Source: Diacronema lutheri (Eukaryota > Haptophyta > Pavlovophyceae > Pavlovales > Pavlovaceae). Taken from it: a stretch of 47,443 nt of DNA. The stretch lies in the NCBI GenBank assembly GCA_019448385.1, contig JAGTXO010000095.1:1-47443 (forward strand). The letters run 5' to 3'. The translations under genes and the position numbers were made by a program. Shown in pieces: positions 1 through 8,695 of the stretch. The stretch's first letter is position 1. Every line of letters starts with the position of its first letter. The notes beneath the pieces are model-generated. The model saw nothing but the letters and a program-made list of their open reading frames with translations, had not been told where the DNA came from and made no database searches.

Positions 1-708
1 GGGGGGGGGGGGGGCGTTTGGCCGATGCCGCGCGCCCGTCGGCGCGACGAGGGGGCAGCGCGCGCTGGTGCGAATGCGTGGAAGGGCATAGCGAGCGCGC
101 ACCGCAGCTCGCGCCACTTGCTGATCTCGAGCTGCAGCTTCTCCACGGGCGGCAGGCTCGACGCCGATGCCGAGACGCCGTCGCCGGCCCCGCCGCCGCC
201 CGCGGCGGAGGCGCCGCCTGCACCGCCCGCGCCGGCGCCGCCGCCTCCAACGGCGTCCGTGCCGCCGGCGGAGGCGTCGAGGTCAAAGACGCGCACGGTC
301 ACGTCGGTGGCGGGCAGCTCGCCGCGCGGCAGGCATCGCGCGCTGTACAGCCGCGAGGGCAGCACGCCATACACATCGCAGCCTGCGCGCGGTGACGGCG
401 CGTGCGCGAAGCGGCGCGAAGCGGCGCGGCGGGTAGCGTGGGAAGGCGAGAGACAGTCGATGTACGGCGGAGGCAGACCAGGCACACCAGGGCCGAGCGT
501 CGCGGGCGCGCCAAGCCTGGCCGCTCGCGCCCCTGCCGACGGCCGCTTCCGCGCGTGCGCGGCGCGAGATGCGAGGAGCTCGCGCGGCACGGCGCGGCGC
601 GCTCGGCTCGCATCGGCAGGCGCGAGCGCAGCGGCAGAAGGCGCGCGCACCGATCTCGTCGAGCAGCTCGTACGCGTCCTCCGACGAAGGCCACGCCTCC
701 TCCTCCAT
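1..708 (-). CDS. 3'-truncated spliced gene, unknown function
   Basis: A minus-strand gene running off the left edge. The first visible exon (about 708-651) reads MEEEAWPSSEDAYELLDEIG and is preceded in frame by similar coding-like sequence up to about 780, so the true start may lie upstream. A GT donor at 650-649 and an AG acceptor at 384-383 join in matching phase, giving DEIG-CDVYGVLPSRLY. The next exon (382 to about 104) continues with a hydrophobic, non-repetitive stretch (ATDVTVRVFDLDA), a Gly/Ala linker, then PPVEKLQLEISKWREL before another GTGCGC donor. The poly-G at 1-14 is poly-C on the coding strand, the expected 3' splice tract of the following intron. No domain was recognised. Splice phase and complexity support a real gene; the function is not known. 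Confidence 0.5.
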
Positions 709-1368
709 TGCGCGCGCCGCCAAGGCCGCGTCGGCGTTCTTGAACGCGCCTTCCCTTTCGCCTCCGTGCGGTTCGCTCAAGCAACGCAGCAGGACGGGAA
801 GAGAAAGATTATAGGAGAAAGTGAGTGTGGACTGACAAGCTGTTACGCGCCGCGTGGCGCGTCCGGCGTCCAACGGGGGGAGGGGGGGGGGAGGAGGCGC
901 CAGGAACGGCAGCTGGCGTGGGCAGCGTAGCGTCAGGGATGCGCGCAGTGGCCAATGTGAGAGCTGGCGTGGCGATGGGCGCGCGTGCGCGCCGCGCACC
1001 GCCCGGCGCGCCGTCCGGGCCGATGGCGACGAGTCGACAGTCGACGCGGAACGACGTGTGAGTATGAACCGCGATTAAAAAGCTGGCTTCAAAAGTGGAG
1101 ACGGGCGCCGCCTTGCGAGGCGGCAGGCTCGCAAGCGCGGAGGCGCGCTCATGGCGGCGGGCGTCGAGCAGACGGTCCGCGCTCATTTCGCGCGCGCCCG
1201 GCCGCAAGCGTCTGCCACTGCCGCGCGCGTGGCGGTCGGACTGCGCTCCGACCTGGCGTGGCGAATGGCGCGCGCGCGCGTCTTCGGAGCACGGCACGCG
1301 CCAGCGCGGCGCGAGCGCGCGCGATGAGGCAGCGCAGCCCGTCCCGCCATCTGCCTCTGCGTGCATCG

Positions 1369-1403
<35 letters not shown>

Positions 1404-1636
1404 CTCGCGCTGTGCGCGCTCCGCCCGTGAGGACCCCTAAGGCGGCGCACGTCGGCTGCGCCCGCTCGGCGACCGCAACGCTACGGCGTGGCCGGCTCGC
1501 GCGCGGGCGCGGACGTGGGCACGTGGCGCGGCCGACGCGGCTGCTCAACCCGCGGGCGTGTGCTCGCGCTCCCGACCGCCTGCGCCGAGCCCACCCGCCG
1601 TCGCTCACGTATCCCGGTTTGCGTCACGGCGCGCAG
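709..1636. other. Intergenic / 5' region, poly-C tract
   Basis: Region between the left minus-strand gene and the first confident exon of the GPCR-PIPK gene. It holds an AT-richer patch at 1,060-1,080, a 33-nt poly-C run at 1,369-1,401, and only Arg/Ala/Pro-rich reading frames of the kind every frame gives here. A 5' exon of the GPCR-PIPK gene is probably hidden in it, since the poly-C run looks like the intron tracts seen downstream. I could not identify that exon. Confidence 0.4.
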
Positions 1637-1854
1637 TTCATCGAGAACGACGCGTTCAGTTCGTTTTATATCTCGGGCTCGTCGGTGTCGGTCGCGTCGG
1701 CTCTCTTCGTCGTGCTCACCTTCTTCGCCTTCCCCGGGCTGCGCAAGCACCCGGGGCCGCTCCTCTTCTGGATGGCAGGTGCGGCCCCCGGCCTCCCCAT
1801 GACCCAACCCCTTTCCTCCCCCATCACCCTGACCACCCTCCCCTTCCCCTCCCC

Positions 1855-1886
<32 letters not shown>

Positions 1887-4800
1887 ACCCGCCCCAAACG
1901 ACCTCTCAGTGTGCGACTTGGCCTTTGCGCTCGCGTTTTTAATCGAGTACTCCGTCCCTGCCGCCGCGTGTGAGCTGCTCGCGCCCCTCACGCAAATCGC
2001 CGCGCTCGCATCGGAGGTGCGAGCGCGCGCACCGCTCGCCGCAGGCGGGGCGCTGCGATTTAAAAGGAGAGAGGCGGGGCGCTGCGTCACCGCCAGCGCC
2101 ACGCCCAGCGCCACGTGCGCCGCGCGACCTCGGCGGGTCCGAGCGCACGCCGCGCCCCTGCCCGTCCGCCCGCTGTGCCCCCTCCACACCCACACCCTCC
2201 ACACAAACTTCCCCCCCCCCCCCCCTCCTGCCCCCCTTTCCGCCCCTCCCCACTGCGTAGCTCTTTTTTGCGATGCACGCGGTCGACCTGGTCAACTCGA
2301 TGCTCCACCCTTTCTCCCTCGATTCGCTCAACATGCGCAAGTACCACGTGCGCCCGCTTCTCACTATCCTCCCTCCCCATTTTAAATTTTATTTTTCCCG
2401 CGCCAGGCGGCCGTGTGGCTCATCTCAACCCCCCCCCCCCCCCCCCCCCCCCCCGCCGCACCAGGCGGCCGTGTGGCTCATTTCGCTCACGTCCGGCGCC
2501 CTGCTCGGCGCGAGCGGCGTGTCGAGCGACGTGGGCGTCGGCTTCTGCTGGATCTCGGGCGGGCAGATCGAATGGTGCGTCGCCCCGTGCCCTCTCTGCT
2601 CTACGCGGCAGACCGCGCGCGCGCCGCGGTGCGGCATCGCACGGCGGGGCGATGTCTGCGGCCGCCACCATCGCGTGTGGTGCGGCATCGCACGGCGGGG
2701 CGATGTCTGCGGCCGCCGCCATCGCGTGTGGTGCGGCGGCTGCGTGGCCGTGGCCCGCGCGCGCCGCGCCGCGCCGCGCCGCGCCGCGCAGACCGGCACC
2801 GCGCGCGCCGCGCGCCGAGCGCGTGTTTTCCCGCCATTTTTCCCGCCGGCAGGTACTTTGGCGTATTAATCATACCCGTTGGCCTTATCCACGCCTTCTC
2901 GCTCGTCGTCCTCGCGTGGGCCGCGCGCCGGCTGCGCCGCGGAATGCCCGCCACTTTTGCGACGCGGCTGCGCGTGCTGTACAAGCTGCGAACGACGGTG
3001 GCAATCTGCTCGGCGTACACGATCGTGACGATCGTCTTCGTGCTCGTCGGGCTGCTGCAGCGGGGCGCAGCCGGCGGCGCAGCCGGCGGCGCAGGCGGGG
3101 GCGCAGGCGGCGGCGGTGACGTGCGTGTAGCGGCACGCGGCGGCGGCGGCGGCGGTGTGGGTGTTGGCGGGGGCGATGGCGGCAGCGGCAGGTTTGCAGC
3201 CAACGCAATTGGTGCTCTCGTCATCTCAGCGCGCGGCCTGCGCCCGGCCCTCGTCTGGCTCTTCACGCGCGACGTGCTCAAGTCCGTGCGCGGCCGCTGG
3301 GCGGGCGCGGCCGGCGGCCAGTCGGGTGGCGGCGGCCAGTCGGTTGGCGGCAGCCAGTCGGTTGGTGACGGTTCCGTCACGTCGGTTACACACAAGCCCT
3401 CGTCGGCGGGTGCCGGCAGCGGTGGCGATGGCGAGACAGACGGTTCAATCAACTACGCGTTGCGTGCGGAGCTGCTGCAGGCAACGTCAGAGGGCATCTG
3501 CGAAGTGCGCACAAAGCCCGCGCGCACAGCCCCCGCGCACAGCCCCCGCGCACAGCCCCCGCGCACAGCCCGCGCGCACAGCCCCCGCGCACAGCCCCCG
3601 CGCACAGCCCCCGCGCACAGCCCCCGCGCACAGCCCCCGCGCACAGCCCGCGCGCACAGCCCGCGCGCACAGCCCCCGCGCACAGCCCCCGCGCACAGCC
3701 CCCGCGCACAGCCCCCGCGCACAGCCCCCGCGCACAGCCCCCGCGCACAGCCCGCGCGCACAGCCCGCGCGCACAGCCCCCGCGCACAGCCCCCGCGCAC
3801 AGCCCCCGCGCACAGCCCCCGCGCACAGCCCCCGCGCACAGCCCCCGCGCACAGCCCCCGCGCACAGCCCCCGCGCACAGCCCCCGCGCACAGCCCGCGC
3901 GCACAGCCCGCGCGCACAGCCCCCGCGCACAGCCCCCGCGCACAGCCCCCGCGCACAGCCCCCGCGCACAGCCCCCGCGCACAGCCCGCGCGCACAGCCC
4001 CCGCGCATAGCCCCCGCGCACAGCCCGCGCGCACAGCCCGCGCGCACAGCCCCCGCGCACAGCCCGCGCGCACAGCCCCCGCGCACAGCCCGCGCGCACA
4101 GCCCCCGCGCACAGCCCCCGCGCACAGCCCCCGCGCACAGCCCCCGCGCACAGCCCCCGCGCATCGCCGCGCCGTGTCGACGCGGCGCATCGCCGCGCAC
4201 AGCTCCCGCCCATCGCCACCGCGCGCGCGCCGCGCTGCGCCGCCGCCGTACGCTCCCCGCCAATCTCTCCTCCGCCTGCTCGACCCCCCCCGCCAATCTC
4301 TCCTCCGCCTGCTCGACCCCCCCCCGCCAATCTCTCCTCCGCCTGCTCGACCCCCCCCGCCAATCTCTCCTCCGCCTGCTCGACCCCCCCCCGCCAATCT
4401 CTCCTCCGCCTGCTCGACCCCCCCCGCCAATCTCTCCTCCGCCTGCTCGACCCCCCCCCCCCGCCAATCTCTCCTCTGCCTGCTCGACCCCCCCCGCCAA
4501 TCTCTCCTCCGCCTGCTCGACCCCCCCCGCCAATCTCTCCTCCGCCTGCTCGACCCGGCGCGGGCGCAGGCGGTGAAGCGCGCGGCCGAGCTGTACGACG
4601 CGACGGACACGGAGACGGACAGGGTCCCGGCCGAGACGCTCTCGACCATCTACACGCGCACGCGGCAGTGGCTGTGGGAGGTGTCGCCGCAGGCCTTTGG
4701 CGCGGGTGTGACGCCGCACCACCAACACCACGCGACGGCGGGCGGCGCGGCGGGCGGGTTTGGCCCGCCGCGCGCGAGCGGCGGCTGGCACGGCGGCGGC

Positions 4801-7216
4801 GGCGGCGGCTGGCACGGCGGCGGCGGCGGCGGCTGGCACGGTGGCGGCGGCGGCGGCTGGCACGACCGCGGTGGCGGCGGCGGCGGCGACGGGGGCGGCG
4901 GCTCGGCGTCGGGCGGCGACGGCGCGTCGAGCGCCGGGCGCGCGTGGATGGCCCCGCCGCCCGACGCAGCGGAGTACGACCTCATCGAGCAATCAACGTA
5001 CGGCGTAACGGACTTTCGTAACGACGTCACGTTCCACGACTACGCGCCTCGCATTTTTCACTCGCTGCGCCGTCATTTTGGGATCGACGACAACAGGTAC
5101 ATCGCCGAGCTGTCCGGTGCGCGGCGCGAGCGCTTCTCCGAGGGGAAGTCCGGCGCGTTCCTCTATTTCTCGCAGTCCGGGCGGTACATCGTCAAAACCA
5201 CGTCCGCATCGGAGGCGCGCGACCTCGTCCGGCTGCTCCCGGACTACCACCGGCACATGCTCGACCAGTACAATTCGCTCCTCCTGCGCTACGTGGGGCT
5301 GCATGCCATCACGCTCTACGGGCGCAAGGTGCGCCGTGCCGCGCGCCGCCCCCTGCGCCCGTCCCCTGCGCCCGCTCCCCGCGCCGCTTCCCGTCCGCGG
5401 CCGGTCGCCCGCCCGCCCGCCCACCCGCCCGCCCACCCACCCGCCCACCCGCCCGCCCGCCCACCCGCCCGCCCACCCACCCGCCCGCCCGCCCGCCCAC
5501 CCGCCCGCCCACCCACCCGCCCGCCCGCCCGCCCGCCCGCCCACCCGCCCGCCCACCCACCCGCCCGCCCGCCCGCCCGCTGCGCGCGCCCACGCAAAGG
5601 TGCATTTCGTCGTCATGGAGTCCGTCTTCGCCACCGACCTTGCCGTGCACGAGCGGTATGACTTGAAAGGGTCGTGGGTCGGGCGACGCTCGGCCAAGCT
5701 CGTCGACAAGCGGAGGGGCGTGCGGCGCGTGCACAGCTCGGAGTGGCCGCAGTTCACCGCGTCGCCGCTGCTGCCCGCCTTCCGCGAGGTGCGGAAGGAC
5801 CTCGACATCACGCGCCCCCTCGTCCTGCACCCGGCGGACGCCGAGGGCATCGGCTCGCAGCTGCGCGCGGACGCGGCCTTTTTGGCGAGGCACCGCATAA
5901 TGGATTACTCACTTCTCCTTGGAATCCATAATCAGCATTTTCGCGTGCGCGCGAGGCCGGCGCCGCCGCCGCCGCGCGCCACCGCCGCCGCCTCCGTCGC
6001 CGCCGCCGCGCTACCATCACCACCCGGCGGCGGCGGCGGCGCGCGCGGCGGCGGCGGCGCGCGCGGCGCGCGCGGCGCGCTCGGCGCGAGCGCGCGCGGC
6101 GACGTCGAGGCGCGTCGCGGCTCGACGGTGCGCAGGCGGAAGCAGGCGGCGCTGCAGCGCGGCGCGACGCCCGCCCACCGCGCGCACCAGGGCGGCCTGC
6201 CTGCCGTTGTTGTCGAGGGTCCGGGTGTCTACTTCCTGGGCATCATCGACATCTTGCAGACCTTCACCTGGCGCAAGCGGTGCGGGCGCACGCGCGCGTG
6301 CACGGCGCGCGCCCCTCGCACGATGGCGCCCGCACGATGGCGCCCTCACGATGGCGCCCTCACGATGGCGCCCTCACGCCCTTTGCGCGCTGCCGCGGCC
6401 GCCGCGCCGCGCGCACGCCGCGCCGCGCCGCGCCGCGCCGCGCGCCGCGGCGCGGGGGCGGGCAGGCTCGAATATTGGACGAAACGGTTTCTGCTCCTCT
6501 CGGGGCTGGGCATCTCGTGCGTGCCGCCCGACCTGTACAAACGGCGCTTCATTTCAAATGTCATCGAGACCTTCATCCAACCGCCCCTTGACGAGCGCAG
6601 CGGCCATGGCGGCGGCATGGCGGCGTTGGGCGGCGGCGCCGGGCCGAGGCCGCCCGCGCGCGCGCGGGGCTTGGCGGGCCCCTTCGCCTTCACGTCGCCC
6701 GCCTTTGCCGCCGGCAGCGCGGCGTCCGCTTTCGACGGCGCGAGCGGCGCGGACGGCGACTGCAACGGGCGGCTGCGCTCGCCGCCGCGCGCGCTCGTCG
6801 GCCTGCCGAGCCGCGGCTTTGGCTTTCCGGGCGCGAGCGGCGGCGGTCGCACCGGCGGCGGCGGCGCGGCCGCGCGCGCCGGGTCGGCAGGCGGCGGCGC
6901 GCAGTTCCTCGCACACTGCCGGTTGGGCGACCTTGCGGTGTTGCCCGAGGTGGAGCCCGCCACGCCCGGCCGCAGCCGCAGCGGCGGCGGCAGCGCCCTG
7001 CGCGGCGCGGGCGCGAGCGCGCCGTACGCACCCAACTACGCCATGGCGATGCCGCCATCGCCGTCCGAGCCGATCCGGACGGAGGCCGTGCCGTGGTACG
7101 CCGAGATCGCCTCGTGGTTCGTGCCGATCGCGGCGGCGGCGGCGGGCGCGGCGCACGGCGGCGGCGGCGCGGTCGGCGGCGCGGCGGACGGTGGACGGCG
7201 ACGGGTCGAGGTGTAG
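1637..7216 (+). CDS. GPCR fused to phosphatidylinositol phosphate kinase (GPCR-PIPK)
   Basis: A plasma-membrane 7TM receptor fused to a PIP kinase, the architecture of Dictyostelium RpkA and oomycete GKs, expected to phosphorylate phosphoinositides in response to a signal. Exons joined by matching phase: 1,637-1,778; 1,910-2,016; 2,261 to about 2,340; about 2,464-2,573; 2,853-3,504; 4,570-5,328; 5,600-6,279 (possibly with an extra intron at 5,945-6,200); 6,466-7,216. The 5' exon or exons are not identified. Helices: VSVASALFVVLTFFAF, VCDLAFALAFLIEY, LFFAMHAVDLVNSML, AAVWLISLTSGALLG, YFGVLIIPVGLIHAF, AICSAYTIVTIVFVLVG and IGALVISARGLRPALVWLF. The kinase half has the DLKGS loop, MDYSLLLGIH and FLGIIDILQTF, ending with YKRRFISNVIETF. 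Three introns are stop-free multiples of three, so one frame reads through repeats that are not protein. A Gly/Ala-rich tail follows the kinase. It converges on the next gene, 89 bp away. High confidence in the fusion, moderate in exact exon edges. Confidence 0.85.
1856..1886 (+). other. Poly-C tract before 3' splice site
   Basis: An uninterrupted 31-nt C run that ends 21 nt before the cag acceptor at 1,907-1,909 of the GPCR-PIPK gene. Similar sense-strand C runs lie at 2,211-2,224, 2,429-2,454, about 23,350-23,365 and 24,592-24,630, each shortly upstream of an acceptor. They seem to act as the polypyrimidine tract. Confidence 0.6.
2640..2743. repeat. Two-copy 51-bp tandem repeat in an intron
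   Basis: Two near-identical 51-bp units (GGTGCGGCATCGCACGGCGG...) differing at one base, inside the GPCR-PIPK intron 2,574-2,852. No coding role is seen. Confidence 0.8.
3517..4163. repeat. 13-bp minisatellite in an intron (about 50 copies)
   Basis: Tandem array of ACAGCCCCCGCGC and its variant ACAGCCCGCGCGC, filling much of the 1,065-bp GPCR-PIPK intron 3,505-4,569. The 13-nt period makes every frame read a 13-residue Pro/Ala/Arg/His repeat, a false protein signal. Copy number is likely to vary between individuals. Confidence 0.9.
4259..4553. repeat. About 32-34-bp minisatellite in the same intron (9 copies)
   Basis: Tandem units containing CCAATCTCTCCTCCGCCTGC followed by TCGAC and a C run of variable length (6-11). 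The array ends 16 nt before the 3' splice site at 4,569, so the pyrimidine-rich units are placed where a polypyrimidine tract would be. Confidence 0.85.
5405..5580. repeat. CCCG/CCCA simple repeat in an intron
   Basis: Mixed tetranucleotide array of CCCG and CCCA in the 271-bp intron 5,329-5,599, which separates the two halves of the PIPK catalytic domain (GRK and VHFVVMES). It is pyrimidine-rich on the sense strand. Confidence 0.85.
6316..6378. repeat. 14-bp tandem repeat in an intron (4 copies)
   Basis: Four units of ACGATGGCGCCCTC (the first with GC in place of TC) in the 186-bp intron 6,280-6,465. Excising that intron joins TWRKR to LEYWTKRFLLLSG in the correct phase. Confidence 0.75.
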
Positions 7217-7305
7217 GCCACGGCGGGCTCGGGGGGTGTCTGCAGCTCGCGTGTGATGACTGGCCCATGAGCGCCCTTTTTTTTTGAAAGTCGGTTGGCG
7301 CTGCT

Positions 7306-8580
7306 CTAGAGTCGGTACACGAGGCGGTTCCGCCCCTCAAAGGGGAGCAGCACGCTGCGCGTCCGCCCCTCCGCGTCGAGCTGCTCGAGAAAAGCGCAGA
7401 GCGACCCGCATGAGACGACGCCCTGCCCGCCCGCCAGCCGGCGGTGTCCATTCTCGCGCGCGAACACGCAGCACGGCACGACGGCGTAGGGCAGCGAGAG
7501 GGCGAGCGCCGCCCGGACTAGCGGCTCGGTGCCCTGGTCCGGATGCATGCCCACGATCACGCTCGCGTCGCGCAGCGCGCGCAGCACGTCCGCGTCCGCC
7601 GCGCTCGCGCGCGCGGCGGGCGCGCAGCTCCGCGCCGCTCGTCGCGGCCGTCGCCGCCAGCCGGCGGGCTGCGCGCCCGCCGCGCGGCGCGCGCCACCGG
7701 GCCGCGCGCCGTCGCCGCCCTGCGCGCACGGCTCGCAGATGCGCGCGTCGCCCGCGACGAGCGGCGCGCCGTCCTCGCCGTCGCCATCGCGCTCGCCCTC
7801 GCCACCGGCGCCGACCGCTGCTGCCGCGCGGTCGCGATCGGCGACGGCGGCGAGCTCGGCGCACGCGTCGCGCGTGAGCGCGGCGCGCACGTGCGCGAGC
7901 GGCGCGCCGGACGCGCGCAGCGCGCGCGCGTCGTCGCCGAGCGCGACCGGGTCGACGATCGTGCACGGCACGCCGTACTGCGAGACGAGCGCGAGCGAGA
8001 CGCCGCCCTTGCCGCCGCCGACGTCGACGACGCCGCCGCGCGCCGCGAGCGCCGCGGCGCCAAACTGGCGGACGAGCCAATCGGCGAAGATGGCGTGGCG
8101 CGCGGCCTTGGGCTCCTTGGCGTGCGCGAGCTCCTCGTCCGGGTCGGCCAGCGGCTCCGCCTCCGCGCTGCGCAGCTCGCGCGCGCGCAGCACGCGTACG
8201 CCGCGCGCGTTTGGCTCGAGCTCGACGGACGCGACGACCTCGATGTGGAAGGTGAACCAGCCGCCGCGCGTCGGCACGTGCTGCGAGCGGACGAAGCGCA
8301 GCACGTCGAACGGTGCGCCACGGTACGTGCTCATCGACGCCTCGAGCATCACGTCGACGCTCTGCCCGGCCGCCACGCCCGCCGCGCCGCGCGGCGCCGC
8401 GTTGGCCGCGGCGGGCGCGTCGGCGGCGGGCGCGTCGGGCGCGGGCGCGCCGGCCAACGCGCGCGCGTCGGCAAACGCGCACGCGTCTGACACGACCACA
8501 TCGCAGAACACGAGCCGCTTGCCCATCTGTCGCGTCTTGGACACGACCCCGCGCACGAGGAGCTCGACGTCGGCCGCCAT
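7306..8580 (-). CDS. SAM-dependent methyltransferase-like protein with N-terminal OB-like region
   Basis: A 424-residue reading frame starting at the first Met after a short promoter. Residues about 1-120 resemble a nucleic-acid-binding OB fold (VRGVVSKTRQMGKRLVFCDV, later GWFTFHIEVVASVEL). The second half has a glycine-rich SAM-binding loop and acidic strand end (GGVVDVGGGKGGVSLALVS, then CTIVDP), and near the C-terminus DASVIVGMHPDQGTEPLV and YAVVPCCVFARENG. These features recur in an algal and fungal methyltransferase-like family. A basic low-complexity stretch (about residues 280-325, 7,740-7,610) between the halves may be an unrecognised in-frame intron. The substrate is unknown; an RNA substrate is an inference from the OB-like part only. 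Confidence 0.75.
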   Translation of the reverse strand: MAADVELLVRGVVSKTRQMGKRLVFCDVVVSDACAFADARALAGAPAPDAPAADAPAAANAAPRGAAGVAAGQSVDVMLEASMSTYRGAPFDVLRFVRSQHVPTRGGWFTFHIEVVASVELEPNARGVRVLRARELRSAEAEPLADPDEELAHAKEPKAARHAIFADWLVRQFGAAALAARGGVVDVGGGKGGVSLALVSQYGVPCTIVDPVALGDDARALRASGAPLAHVRAALTRDACAELAAVADRDRAAAAVGAGGEGERDGDGEDGAPLVAGDARICEPCAQGGDGARPGGARRAAGAQPAGWRRRPRRAARSCAPAARASAADADVLRALRDASVIVGMHPDQGTEPLVRAALALSLPYAVVPCCVFARENGHRRLAGGQGVVSCGSLCAFLEQLDAEGRTRSVLLPFEGRNRLVYRL

Positions 8581-8695
8581 CGCGAATCGAAGGTTTGAAA
8601 AGGGCCCAGTCCGCGCTCGGTTGGCGCCAAGACGTGGCTGGCTGGGCCCACCGACCTCGCGCGAGCGGCCGGGGAGCGTGGCGGGTGGCGCGGCG
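8581..8695. promoter_or_regulatory. Candidate bidirectional promoter
   Basis: A 115-bp gap between the divergent starts of the methyltransferase-like gene and the Sfi1-like gene. It is slightly less GC-rich near 8,585-8,640. No TATA box or other core element was recognised; the divergent layout is the only evidence. Confidence 0.4.

Noticed and set aside
1-14. Telomere or sequencing-vector end
   Set aside because: A simple G run with no telomere repeat; similar runs occur throughout and match the intron poly-C pattern.
2413-5661. One 1,082-codon plus frame read as a single protein with His/Pro/Arg repeats
   Set aside because: The repeat peptides come from intronic minisatellites; removing the introns joins 7TM and kinase sequence in the right phase.
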